In this document: piece after piece, positions 17,023 through 25,767 of the stretch | Position numbering within the stretch: the first letter of the stretch is position 1 | Layout of the letters: every line of letters starts with the position of its first letter | Origin: CAWIVJ01 sp963839525 | Lineage (GTDB): Bacteria > Cyanobacteriota > Vampirovibrionia > Gastranaerophilales > Gastranaerophilaceae | Reading direction: 5' to 3' | DNA length: 64,000 bases | Assembly (NCBI GenBank): GCA_963839525.1 | Contig: CAWIVJ010000019.1 | Location: 89,993-153,992 of the forward strand | Program-made: the position numbers and the translations under genes | Notes under the pieces: generated by a model | The model's database searches: none | Told to the model about the DNA's origin: nothing | The model's input: only the letters and a program-made list of their open reading frames with translations

Positions 17023-19257
17023 TTAATCTTTATTGGCAAATTCAAGATATAATTTCATAGCTCTTTCTTTGGCAGATTTATAAATTTCTTTACGTACTAA
17101 TTCTTTATAAAGATCTGTTCTTTTACCTTTAAAATGTCCCATTATTGCAGCATATTTTTCTATCTCTTTTTTATCTTTCCCTGCAGCATAAGCTTTTGTT
17201 TTTGCGTCAGTTCCGGAAGGTCTTATTTCAATAAATTTGTCATCAAACTTAAAGTACGTTCCATCACCAACAAATTTTATTTCCTTAAGGTCTGAAAAAT
17301 CAAGCTCAACAAAAGCATCGTTAAGAATTTGTTTTACTTGCTCTAAAGATATAATATTATAATCAACTCCGAGAGCAAGAGTTAAAAAGAACAAATCATT
17401 CTTAGTCCGCTGTTTTTCACCCTCTTTTTTTTCCTCATTTAATTTTTTAATATCCGGCTCAGATTCATTGTAATAAGAAATATCTGCTCTGGTATCAAAT
17501 TTACCCTTAATTTTATTTGCTTCAATAACTTCAACAAAATTTTGAGATAAAGTTTTATTCCTCTTTTCAAGTCTTGAAACTAACGAAGAAATAACAATTA
17601 TTGCTTCTGTAGCACTTTTTTCTCTCATTGCAATTGCTTCATAACCCTTCTCTGAATGAATTAATTTTTTAGATCCCATAATCATTCCGCCCGATTCTTC
17701 ACCTGCAAAAAGCAATCTTGGATTAACCCCCAGGTTAACTTTTTCACCAAATATATCGGTTAAAATAATTTCTTCTAAAGGTTTCTCTTTTAGTTTCTTT
17801 TCAACCTTTTTCATAATACTTGCAATTTCTTTAAATCCGACAGGAACATTAATAACTTTAACTCCGTTATTCTCTGCCCATTCATCCCATGCTATTGATG
17901 ATGCGGTTGTTTTTATAATAAACCTCGGGCAATCATTCCATTCTCCGATAGATTTAAGTTTTTCAACTCTACAATTCATAAGCATTAAAAACGCCTGGTT
18001 TGCACTAAAAATAGTTAATATTCTTTCTTCAGAAAGCCTTAAATAATCGATCCCCGCTTTTTCAAGAAATTCAATGCTATCTGCGCTTTCAATTTGCGTT
18101 ACGGTAATCCTGTCATGGTCAGGATCTGTTATTAATATAACCGTATTTAAAGGATAATTAGAAAGTTTTTTATCATAATTCATAGATTCAATTACAGGAA
18201 AATATTTTTCTCCTCTATAATTTTGCGATGTTACCGTTGCATCAACAGAATAATCATAAAAACAACATTTACCCTTACTGTCTTTATCATATTTACCGAT
18301 TGAATGGAAAAATGGATCTTCTTCTACGTTTAACCAATCAAATTTGCTTGATATTTCTAATTTATCAAGAACTCTGCTAAGTGTTCTGTAAGCACTTCCT
18401 CCAACATTTTCAATAACAATTTTATTTTTAAATTCTTTTATAAGATCAATATTAAATTTTCTGGCAACACCTGTTTGCAAGTACTTAATGTACAAATCTA
18501 TTCCATCATTTAATTTAGTCATTTCTTTTTCATCAATCAAATTGTCATTAGCAGCTGCAAATTTAATTTCGTAATAACCTTTTTTTTCAGCTTCTTCAAA
18601 AATTTCTTTAATTTTATTGACAAATTCCATTGATTCCTCGGGTAAATACTGCCCTCCTTGTGAATTTAAATCTTTTGTAGCATTTTTAACAGAGATTCCA
18701 TGACTTGATGTGATGTATTCTCCGCCGAGTAAACCTAGCTTATAAATTAAAAAGGAAACAAGCCAAATTGGAATTGGTTTTTTGTCTACAGAAACAAGTG
18801 TTTTTATCCCATAAGCGGTCTGAATTCTTGCAATAGCTTCTAAATATAATTGTGAATTATATCTAACTTCACACCCTGCAAGTTTTGTAGGAGATTTATA
18901 ACCTTTTTCCTTTATTACCAGAACTTTTGCGATAGTAGCAAGAGTAATTCCAATTAAATTTATTGGAAACCTCGTATCTTGTGGATAAAGAATATTTTGA
19001 GGACCTCTAATGCCTGCCGTTGAAATCCTTGCTTCTTGCTCGTACTGTTCCAGCCATTTCCACAGACCAAGTCCTTCCGGATTGCTTTCTTTGTCGTATT
19101 TGTATAGATATTCTCGTTTTAATTTAAAAGTAAATGTATTTTTATTCCTTAAGTTGATTAAATTTAATTTTTTAATTCTTTCTGGAGTTTTTTCTTCAAC
19201 ACTTTTAAATAATTCTTTTTCTAATTCACAAGAAGCTTTCTTTTTTGTTATTTTCAT
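17023..19257 (-). CDS. Large alpha-D-phosphohexomutase family protein, 744 aa
   Basis: Member of the phosphoglucomutase/phosphomannomutase superfamily, interconverting hexose 1- and 6-phosphates. The four active-site regions are present: phosphoserine loop TSSHGISVKN (about residue 185), metal loop TDPDHDRITV (about 377), sugar-binding GEESGGMIMG (about 530) and phosphate-binding IRPSGTDAKT (about 690). Family members are usually 450-580 residues; this one has extra segments in the N-terminal 80 residues and the second half. I prefer the ATG at 19257, preceded by GAGGTG, over a GTG three codons upstream. A separate manB-like mutase lies at 40.1-41.6 kb. Confidence 0.82.
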   Translation of the reverse strand: MKITKKKASCELEKELFKSVEEKTPERIKKLNLINLRNKNTFTFKLKREYLYKYDKESNPEGLGLWKWLEQYEQEARISTAGIRGPQNILYPQDTRFPINLIGITLATIAKVLVIKEKGYKSPTKLAGCEVRYNSQLYLEAIARIQTAYGIKTLVSVDKKPIPIWLVSFLIYKLGLLGGEYITSSHGISVKNATKDLNSQGGQYLPEESMEFVNKIKEIFEEAEKKGYYEIKFAAANDNLIDEKEMTKLNDGIDLYIKYLQTGVARKFNIDLIKEFKNKIVIENVGGSAYRTLSRVLDKLEISSKFDWLNVEEDPFFHSIGKYDKDSKGKCCFYDYSVDATVTSQNYRGEKYFPVIESMNYDKKLSNYPLNTVILITDPDHDRITVTQIESADSIEFLEKAGIDYLRLSEERILTIFSANQAFLMLMNCRVEKLKSIGEWNDCPRFIIKTTASSIAWDEWAENNGVKVINVPVGFKEIASIMKKVEKKLKEKPLEEIILTDIFGEKVNLGVNPRLLFAGEESGGMIMGSKKLIHSEKGYEAIAMREKSATEAIIVISSLVSRLEKRNKTLSQNFVEVIEANKIKGKFDTRADISYYNESEPDIKKLNEEKKEGEKQRTKNDLFFLTLALGVDYNIISLEQVKQILNDAFVELDFSDLKEIKFVGDGTYFKFDDKFIEIRPSGTDAKTKAYAAGKDKKEIEKYAAIMGHFKGKRTDLYKELVRKEIYKSAKERAMKLYLEFANKD

Positions 19258-19348
19258 TATAAACACCTCATTCAGAAAAATACTTAACTAATAATAACAT
19301 AAAAATTGTGTTTATTGTAAAATTATCCTTAAAAAGGAGTATGAATTC

Positions 19349-20029
19349 ATGGTGAAAAAAATAAAAGAACCAAAAAATTATACAAAAAGAACTGAAGAAG
19401 ATTACAATGTACCTAGAGCTCTTTTTCAATGGCTTGTAACAAAATTTTGGTATGGAATGTTATATAAATTTGTGTATAGACTTGAAGTTTACGGTAAAGA
19501 AAACATCCCAAAAACAAATGATTATGTTGTTGTCGGTAACCATCTTTCCACTCTTGATCCGCCTCTTTTGGCAAATGTTTTGCCAAATCCTGTTGCATTT
19601 ATGGGAAAACAAGAACTTTTCACTCATCCGGTATTAAAAATACTGCTTGATTGGTTAGGAGTTTTTGCAGTAAATAGAGATAATGTCGGAGTTTCTACGA
19701 TAAGAACCGCAAAATCTATTAAAAATACAAAATGGGTTTTAGGACTATTTCCGCAAGGAACAAGAGAGTCAGGAATAGAAATACATAAAGTTACAAAAGG
19801 CTTTGTCGGGCTTGCAAAGGCTACTAAATGTAATATTCTTCCTATCGGTATCATTGGAACAGATAAGCCAAAAAAAATTCCTTTTACCGGTAAAATTATT
19901 GTAAAAATAGGACCTATTATAAAATTATCCGAAAATACCGAAGAAATGTTTAATCAATGGATAAGTTCGATTGAAAATTTAACGGGATTTAAATATGTCC
20001 CACAAGAAATAAACAATGTTAAAAACTAA
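19349..20029 (+). CDS. 1-acyl-glycerol-3-phosphate acyltransferase family protein, 226 aa
   Basis: PlsC-type enzyme of phospholipid synthesis. It has VVVGNHLSTLDPPLLA (HX4D, about residue 68), VNRDNVGVSTIRTA, LFPQGTRESG (acceptor site, about 135) and LPIGIIGTDKPKK (about 168). A short hydrophobic N-terminal segment would place it on the membrane. AAAGGAG lies 8 bp before the ATG. The next gene is a paralogue 5 bp downstream; they probably act on related substrates or successive steps. Confidence 0.88.
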   Translation: MVKKIKEPKNYTKRTEEDYNVPRALFQWLVTKFWYGMLYKFVYRLEVYGKENIPKTNDYVVVGNHLSTLDPPLLANVLPNPVAFMGKQELFTHPVLKILLDWLGVFAVNRDNVGVSTIRTAKSIKNTKWVLGLFPQGTRESGIEIHKVTKGFVGLAKATKCNILPIGIIGTDKPKKIPFTGKIIVKIGPIIKLSENTEEMFNQWISSIENLTGFKYVPQEINNVKN

Positions 20030-20034
20030 TACTT

Positions 20035-20760
20035 ATGCTATTAAAAGGGGGTGGCAATATTAAGTGCGTTGGAAAAAAAGAAAAAAAAAATTATGCTAGA
20101 AGATATGTAAATGAATATCATATTTGGAGGGGATTATTTCAAGCTTTTGTTGTCTACATTATGTCTTATCCTTTCCTTAAAATTGTATACAATATAAAAA
20201 GAGAAGGTACTGAAAATATTTCAAAAACAGGAAGGTACATTTACACAGGAAATCATGTTTCTATGTTTGATCCTATTTTGCTTTCTTTTGCGGTAGGAAA
20301 ACCTATTGTTTACATTGCAAAACAAGAGCTTTTTGAAGGCGGTAAACTAGCATGGTGGGTAAAAAGACTCGGCGCTGTTTCTGTTAATCGTAAAAAGCCT
20401 GAAATTGCAACCTTTAAAACAGTAAGGGAGGTTTTTAACACAAAAGGCTGGTCTTTAGGTATTTTCCCACAGGGAGGAATTAAAGATAATAAAAAAATAG
20501 AAAATTTACAAAAAGGATTTGCTGTTATTGCAAAAAACGCAAAAGCTGATATTATACCTGTTTCTATAATAGGCTTTGAAGGTTACACTAAAAAACCTTT
20601 TTCACAAAATATCAGAATTAAAATAAATAAACCGATTTCATATAAATTACCTGTTGAAGAAATTGTGTTTCAATGGGCAAAACAAATTTGTGATGATACA
20701 GGATTTGAAAATTGCATAGAAGAAGAGTCTATAAAAGTTAAAGTTAAAGTTGAAGTATAG
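20035..20760 (+). CDS. Second PlsC-type acyltransferase in tandem, 241 aa or slightly shorter
   Basis: Paralogue of the preceding gene: YTGNHVSMFDPILLS (HX4D, about residue 79), VNRKKPEIATFKTV, IFPQGGIKDN and IPVSIIGFEGYTKK. The C-terminus carries a short hexanucleotide repeat coding KVKVKVEV. Start is uncertain: the ATG at 20035 has no ribosome site, whereas AAAGGGGGTGG (20044-20054) is well placed for an ATT codon at 20059. In either case the catalytic domain is complete. Confidence 0.85.
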   Translation: MLLKGGGNIKCVGKKEKKNYARRYVNEYHIWRGLFQAFVVYIMSYPFLKIVYNIKREGTENISKTGRYIYTGNHVSMFDPILLSFAVGKPIVYIAKQELFEGGKLAWWVKRLGAVSVNRKKPEIATFKTVREVFNTKGWSLGIFPQGGIKDNKKIENLQKGFAVIAKNAKADIIPVSIIGFEGYTKKPFSQNIRIKINKPISYKLPVEEIVFQWAKQICDDTGFENCIEEESIKVKVKVEV

Positions 20761-20849
20761 TATTAAGTTTCTTAACTATTTTATAGAAAATTTCTTGGCT
20801 TTATTGTATCATTTACACATTGATTTAAATAAAAGAAAGTGAGTACTTA

Positions 20850-21176
20850 ATGAATTCAGCAGTTATTGTAGGTAGAGCAGGGCAAGATCCCGAGGTTAAA
20901 TATTTTGAATCAGGCAAAGTAAAAACAACTTTTTCTTTAGCTGTTAATCGTTGGGATCCAAAAACAAAATCAGAAATTGCAGACTGGTTTAATATTGATG
21001 TTTGGGATAAACAGGCAGAGTTTGCCGGAGAATATATAAAAAAAGGCCGCCTTGTTGCAGTTGACGGAAGAATTGCTTTAAACAAATGGACAGATGCCGC
21101 AGGAGCCGAAAAACAAAGATTTAACATTATTGCGAATAATGTAAGACTGTTAGGATCTAAAAAGGATGAAGTCTAA
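20850..21176 (+). CDS. ssb: Single-stranded DNA-binding protein, short form, 108 aa
   Basis: An OB-fold SSB that coats single-stranded DNA in replication and repair. MNSAVIVGRAGQDPEVKYFESG and FSLAVNR are the SSB signature; FNIDVWDKQAEFAGEYIKKG and RLVAVDGRI follow in normal order. The protein ends at KKDEV directly after the OB fold and lacks the Gly-rich linker and acidic tip (DDIPF-like) that recruits partner proteins. It may be a secondary SSB or one working without tail-mediated recruitment. Confidence 0.9.
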   Translation: MNSAVIVGRAGQDPEVKYFESGKVKTTFSLAVNRWDPKTKSEIADWFNIDVWDKQAEFAGEYIKKGRLVAVDGRIALNKWTDAAGAEKQRFNIIANNVRLLGSKKDEV

Positions 21177-21179
21177 ATT

Positions 21180-22484
21180 ATGATTATTTCCAACCTGATA
21201 GGTATTATAGCAGATGATTTAACTGGTGCAAATGATACAGCATTACAATTCCATCTAAGAGGGTCTAATACACAAATTCTGTTAGATTATGAGGGACATT
21301 TACAAAATCTAAAAAATGCTCAAACTTGGGCAATTTCTACAGAGACCCGAAATGTAGAACCTAATATAGCTTATAATAAAGTTAAATCTGCTACTAAAAC
21401 ATTTATTGATAAACTAAGTTTAGAATTTTTTTATAAAAAAATAGATTCAACATTAAGAGGAAATATTGCTGTAGAAACTCTTGCAATGCTTGAAGTATTG
21501 AACTGGAATGCCGCGGTTATTGTTCCGGCATTTCCTTCTGAAGGAAGGATAACGGTTGGGGGATACCATCTTTTAAAGGGGGTTCCAATTGAAAGAACCG
21601 AACTCGCAAGAGACGTTCATTCTCCGATTTTTGAATCACATGTTCCGACTTTATTAGAAAGTCAATTGGATGATGAAAGCAAAGAGCTAATAGGTCTGGT
21701 TGAATTATCAACTATTATGAATGGTGCCGGTCCGATTTTGTTTAAAATAAACGAACTTATTGAACAAGGGAAAAAATTAATTGTTACGGACGCTGTTTCA
21801 ACAACAGACATTGAACAGATTGTTTTAGCGATTAACAAATCTGATTATAACATTTTACCAACAGGTTCTGCTGCTTGTGCTCAAGTTTTTGGGAATATTT
21901 GGCTGCCAGAAATGAAACATCAGCATATTTCAAAAACTATTCCTGAATTACCTAAACTTATTGTATCAGGAAGTGCAACACAAATAACCGAAAACCAAAT
22001 TAAAAAATTATCTGACAGCGATGATTTTGATAACACTTATTTTATAAACTTGGATTTAAAAACAATTCTTTCAGGAGTGAATAAAGAGTTGATAGATAGA
22101 GTTGTAAATAATCTGGGACAAAAAAACATTGTTGTGGTAAATACGTCTTACCTTATAAAAGATTTTGACGGATTTTCTGATGAATGCTTAAATGCAGGAC
22201 TTACAAAACCTAAGCTTGCATCGCAAATAACAGATTTCTTAGCTGAACTTACAAAAATTGTGGTAAGCAAAAGAGATGTAATTTTAATAACCTTAGGTGG
22301 AGAAACTTCTTATAAATGCTGTTCAGCGATTGATTCTCTTCAACTGCAGCTTGTTGATGAAGTTGCCCCGTCCATAGCATTAAGTATTGACCACAAAGCA
22401 CAATGGATTGTCGCCAAATCAGGAAATTTAGGTACTTCAAACACCTTAATTGATATTTTAAAATATTTTGAAACGCATGAATAA
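21180..22484 (+). CDS. Four-carbon acid sugar kinase (DUF1537/OtnK family), 434 aa
   Basis: Members of this family phosphorylate threonate, erythronate or 3-oxo-tetronate for catabolism. IGIIADDLTGANDTALQF is the N-terminal family signature, followed by STETRN, FFYKKIDSTLRGNIAVE and VIVPAFPSEGRITVGGYH. The C-terminal nucleotide-binding half has LIVSGSATQITENQ (about 261) and ILITLGGETSYKCC (about 362). The next gene, a PdxA homologue, overlaps by 8 bp (ATGAATAA), the known arrangement for PdxA2-type 4-phospho-sugar-acid dehydrogenases. It starts 3 bp after ssb. Confidence 0.88.
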   Translation: MIISNLIGIIADDLTGANDTALQFHLRGSNTQILLDYEGHLQNLKNAQTWAISTETRNVEPNIAYNKVKSATKTFIDKLSLEFFYKKIDSTLRGNIAVETLAMLEVLNWNAAVIVPAFPSEGRITVGGYHLLKGVPIERTELARDVHSPIFESHVPTLLESQLDDESKELIGLVELSTIMNGAGPILFKINELIEQGKKLIVTDAVSTTDIEQIVLAINKSDYNILPTGSAACAQVFGNIWLPEMKHQHISKTIPELPKLIVSGSATQITENQIKKLSDSDDFDNTYFINLDLKTILSGVNKELIDRVVNNLGQKNIVVVNTSYLIKDFDGFSDECLNAGLTKPKLASQITDFLAELTKIVVSKRDVILITLGGETSYKCCSAIDSLQLQLVDEVAPSIALSIDHKAQWIVAKSGNLGTSNTLIDILKYFETHE

Positions 22485-23460
22485 ATTTAACAAAAAAATT
22501 GCAATTACTACAGGTGATGTTAACGGTATCGGAGCTGAAATTACAATAAAAGCTCTTAAACGTCTTGATTTGCCGGAAGAAAACGTTGTTTTAATTTCAA
22601 ACAAGGATATTTTAAGTTTTTATGGTGGAATAAGTGGTTACAAAACTATTGAACTTGATTTTGATAAAAAAAATATTTTACCCGGGAAAATTACTGCACA
22701 AAGCGGAGAATTTAGTTTTCAAACACTAAAAAAAGCTTGTGAAATGGCAAAAAACGGTAAAATTGACGCAATTGTTACTGCACCTGTTTCAAAAGAAGCA
22801 TTGCATCTGGCAGGACATAAATTTAACGGGCAAACAGAAATTTTGCAACATTTTTTAGCCCATGACGAACAGCATGCAGAAATGCTTTTTATTGCAAATG
22901 ATTTTAGAGTTTTGCTTTTAACAAGGCATTTACCTTTAAAAGAAATCTCTTTGAATAAAGAAGAAACAATTAAAAAAATTACTGATTTGAATAAATTTTT
23001 CAAGGCGAATTTGGGCATTTTAATGCCCAAATTCGCCTTATGTGCACTAAATCCTCATGCCGGCGAAAGTGGAATTTTAGGACGTGAAGAAATTGAGATT
23101 TTACAACCGGCGATAAATATATTAAGGGATAAAGGTATTGATATTACCAATCCAATGCCAGCTGATACATTATTTATTAATGCTGCAAAATCTTATTTAA
23201 ATTTGCCTACGAATAAACGAGTAGAACAAACAAAAAGCTTAAATGTTTACCCCCTTTATGACTGTTATATTGCTTGCTATCATGATCAGGGATTAATACC
23301 TATTAAAACTGTTGCCGCTGAAAAAACAGTTAATATGACAATAGGGCTGGATATAATAAGAACATCACCAAGTCACGGAACAGCATTTGATATTGCAGGT
23401 AAAAATCTGGCAGATGAAACCAGTATGATAGAAGCTATTAAATTAATTTTTAATTTATAA
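22477..23460 (+). CDS. pdxA: PdxA-family 4-phospho-hydroxy-acid dehydrogenase (PdxA or PdxA2), 327 aa
   Basis: NAD-dependent decarboxylating dehydrogenase. ITTGDVNGIGAEITIKAL is the family start; metal-binding His residues are seen in AGHKFNGQTEIL, ALNPHAGESG and ACYHDQGLIPIK, and TSPSHGTAFDIAGKN closes the active site. PdxA proper acts on 4-phosphohydroxythreonine in vitamin B6 synthesis; PdxA2 acts on 4-phospho-threonate/erythronate. Overlap with a DUF1537 kinase favours PdxA2, but no other pdx gene is in view, so both roles are open. I prefer the ATG at 22477 over a TTG three codons earlier. A 38-nt palindrome lies within the gene. Confidence 0.88.
   Translation: MNKFNKKIAITTGDVNGIGAEITIKALKRLDLPEENVVLISNKDILSFYGGISGYKTIELDFDKKNILPGKITAQSGEFSFQTLKKACEMAKNGKIDAIVTAPVSKEALHLAGHKFNGQTEILQHFLAHDEQHAEMLFIANDFRVLLLTRHLPLKEISLNKEETIKKITDLNKFFKANLGILMPKFALCALNPHAGESGILGREEIEILQPAINILRDKGIDITNPMPADTLFINAAKSYLNLPTNKRVEQTKSLNVYPLYDCYIACYHDQGLIPIKTVAAEKTVNMTIGLDIIRTSPSHGTAFDIAGKNLADETSMIEAIKLIFNL
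23002..23039. repeat. 38-nt palindrome inside the pdxA-family gene
   Basis: Left arm AAGGCGAATTTGGGCAT (23002-23018), loop TTTA, right arm ATGCCCAAATTCGCCTT (23023-23039): 17 perfect base pairs. It encodes KANLGILMPKFAL just before the conserved NPHAGE motif and adds no residues compared with the family pattern. No T-run follows, so it is not a terminator. Confidence 0.95.
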
Positions 23461-23483
23461 ATCAATGAAGAATATATTATTAA

Positions 23484-24482
23484 TTAAAGCTTAACAAGAC
23501 TAAAAGCTGTATTTACCCCTCCGATTTTCTCTTTATGGAGAGTAAATATATCAGTTTTATTTTGAAATTTTATTAAATCATTTTCAATCATTTCTTTATT
23601 GAGCCAGCCGAGTTGTTTTAGAGCTTCAATTAAACATATTGCACGGGCTTTCATATCACAATCCATTATTTTTATAACAAATCCTTCTTTTTGTTTAAGA
23701 TTTAGCAAAATACAAAGTCCTCCTGCTCCGACTTTTGCAATCAAATCTTTATTTACTGTCATAATCGCAGTATCAAGTCTATCTTCACCTCCTGTTAAAT
23801 AAGGGTTTTGAACAAATGCCTCACGGATTTTCAAATATTTTTTATCCAAAAATAAATTCAAGTAACCTTTAACCATATTTTCCAACGGCATTGAATATAT
23901 TGGGACGCCACAGCCATCTTTTGTAGCAGGATAATCTCCGGAAGATATTTCACACAATTCATAAATCTTGTTTTTTATTGCAATTTGTAAAGGATGTTGC
24001 TTTTCATCATAAGTTTTTAAATCCCATCCCATTTTTTTACAAATAGCCAGCATCATAACATGTTTTCCCGAGCAATTATTTTGAAAAATATCTTCCTTAT
24101 TGCCTGACAATAATAGTTTATTTTGTTCTGTTTCGCTCAAAGGTTTATGAAATCCGCATTTTAAATAACTTGCATCAAGTCCTGTTTTTTTTAAAAAGCC
24201 TTTAATTACATCGGCATGGCAAGGTTCCCCTGCATGAGAAGCACAACAAACAGCCATTTCTGGCAATGTCATATTATAAAATTTATCCAGTCCAAAATCT
24301 ATTACGAGAGAAGCTTGCAAAGGTTTTGCGCAGGAGCGAAGGTAAAAAGGATAATTATTATCATTCCCAATTTTAAACATATTACCATCAGCCGAAACTC
24401 TCACAAATAATCCAAAATGTTCTTGCTCAATTAATCCGCTTCTTAAATATTCCAATAATTTAACAGGTTTATAATTAAACAT
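23484..24482 (-). CDS. Asparaginase II family protein (Pfam Asparaginase_II type), 332 aa
   Basis: Resembles the Rhizobium etli-type L-asparaginase, which hydrolyses asparagine to aspartate and ammonia and is unrelated to the AnsA/AnsB fold. Family motifs: YLRSCAKPLQASLV (about residue 46), VCCASHAGEPCHADV (about 77), NNCSGKHVMMLAICK (about 136), KDGCGVPIYSMPLENM (about 185) and VGAGGLCILLNL (about 255). Cytoplasmic, no signal peptide. Its start overlaps the end of the upstream gene by 8 bp, so the two are likely co-translated. Confidence 0.87.
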   Translation of the reverse strand: MFNYKPVKLLEYLRSGLIEQEHFGLFVRVSADGNMFKIGNDNNYPFYLRSCAKPLQASLVIDFGLDKFYNMTLPEMAVCCASHAGEPCHADVIKGFLKKTGLDASYLKCGFHKPLSETEQNKLLLSGNKEDIFQNNCSGKHVMMLAICKKMGWDLKTYDEKQHPLQIAIKNKIYELCEISSGDYPATKDGCGVPIYSMPLENMVKGYLNLFLDKKYLKIREAFVQNPYLTGGEDRLDTAIMTVNKDLIAKVGAGGLCILLNLKQKEGFVIKIMDCDMKARAICLIEALKQLGWLNKEMIENDLIKFQNKTDIFTLHKEKIGGVNTAFSLVKL

Positions 24483-25221
24483 TTTTCTTTACAAAGGCAA
24501 GTACTTTTCTTAATTGATCTTTCAATTTATTATTTTCTTCCGTTAATCTATTTATTTCTGACTGACAATCTTCGGTTTTAAATTTATCGCTTATATCGTT
24601 AGGAACAATCATTGAATCCAGAATAAATCTCTTTTTTGCCTCTTCTTTTATTATCAGTAAAGAATGAGAATCTTTTTCTGTTATAAATCCGAGAGAAATC
24701 ATTATTTCTGCCATTTTACAGGAATTTCCCTGTTCTGCGTATTCTTTTTGTTTAATTATTGTTTGCTCAAGCTGATCAACATTTATTTTCCCAACACGTT
24801 TAAAATACTCTCCTGTTCTATATTTACCTGACATAAAACCTGCAATAGTTTGTATATAAAGCGATTCTGGGATTTTTATATAATCTTGTTCCAGACAAAG
24901 AATGTAATATTTGGCAACTTCTTCCAACGTCCAAAAATTATTCATAGCTATTTCCAGTATACTCAAACCTTCATCTATGTTTGCCAAAAAATTATAGACA
25001 TTATTGTCATATCCGGCTTTTCGCTCAATCATTTCAGTTTTTCCGACAAAAGACAAAGTCGGAACATACAAGTGAAAAATATCTTCTTCTTTTATGTTAA
25101 TAAAATCTTCACTTAACGACATAGCTAAATCTTGATGTAAACGTAAATAAATAACCTGTTTAACCCATAAAGGGAAAGCCAAAAGTTTTTCCAAAAAAAT
25201 TCCTAAAATATTTTTTTTCAA
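24475..25221 (-). CDS. Hypothetical protein with PilB/GspE N-domain-like region, 248 aa
   Basis: Not firmly recognised. Residues ~130-190 (EYFKRVGKINVDQLEQTIIK, then CKMAEIMISLGFITEKD) look like the N-terminal MshEN/GspE_N unit of type IV pilus ATPases, where 'lGe.Lve.g.it..ql..al..Q' repeats bind c-di-GMP or partner proteins; no ATPase domain follows. Residues ~80-115 (DEGLSILEIAMNNFWTLEEV) could be a winged-helix-like unit. The C-terminus is a coiled coil (INRLTEENNKLKDQLRKVLAF). Start is TTG with AGGA upstream. Overlaps the asparaginase gene by 8 bp. Confidence 0.55.
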   Translation of the reverse strand: MKKNILGIFLEKLLAFPLWVKQVIYLRLHQDLAMSLSEDFINIKEEDIFHLYVPTLSFVGKTEMIERKAGYDNNVYNFLANIDEGLSILEIAMNNFWTLEEVAKYYILCLEQDYIKIPESLYIQTIAGFMSGKYRTGEYFKRVGKINVDQLEQTIIKQKEYAEQGNSCKMAEIMISLGFITEKDSHSLLIIKEEAKKRFILDSMIVPNDISDKFKTEDCQSEINRLTEENNKLKDQLRKVLAFVKKNV

Positions 25222-25309
25222 AATGCTTTCCTTTCTATTCCTTTTTTGTTAATTATATATTATAATACTATCATAGTCAATTTATAAACAAATTTTAAGA
25301 TGGTGGAAT

Positions 25310-25753
25310 ATGGGTTTAGATGGATTTTCAATGGGCAACTTAGGTTTAAACGCTGATATGACTTCTGCTCAGATGGTAAATCAAGCTGAACAAATAAAGA
25401 AAGAATCTGAAATTAAAATAAAAGATGTTACTGAAACAGCAGAAGATAGCGGAGTAAAAAGAAAAGAAGACGACGACGAATCAAATAACGAAGATTTTAG
25501 CGGTAGTTTTAAGGAAAAAGAAGGTAACTCTGATGAAAGCGAAAATGAAAATGATAATTTATTAAATGAAAAAGATTTTGAAAACACAAATCCAAAAGAA
25601 TTTTCAATTCGAATCAATTCTGAAACTGAATTGATAGAACTTTTAAGAAATGAAGACAAAAAAGTTCTGGAAACAATAAAAGCGGAAGATTTAATGAAGC
25701 TTATTTCTAAACTTGATAATGCATCAGGAATTTTAGTTAACAGGAAGATATAA
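25310..25753 (+). CDS. FlaG-like acidic protein next to fliS, 147 aa
   Basis: The C-terminal ~40 residues (EDKKVLETIKAEDLMKLISK, then LDNASGILVN) resemble the end of FlaG, whose consensus is VIRQIPPEE.L.L...L....GLL. FlaG commonly precedes fliD/fliS and affects filament length. The preceding ~60 residues are extremely acidic and Asn/Ser-rich (DDDESNNEDFSGSF), probably disordered. GGTGGA lies upstream. Adjacent fliS (14-bp gap) supports a flagellar role. FlaG assignment is tentative. Confidence 0.5.
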   Translation: MGLDGFSMGNLGLNADMTSAQMVNQAEQIKKESEIKIKDVTETAEDSGVKRKEDDDESNNEDFSGSFKEKEGNSDESENENDNLLNEKDFENTNPKEFSIRINSETELIELLRNEDKKVLETIKAEDLMKLISKLDNASGILVNRKI

Positions 25754-25767
25754 AAAAGAAGGTTAGA

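Noticed and set aside
18240..18300. A GKCC segment with GGGTAAATG in the large phosphohexomutase, like the mnmE and murC inserts
   Set aside because: The shared string is short, and I cannot show an insertion relative to the family because this mutase is already divergent in length.
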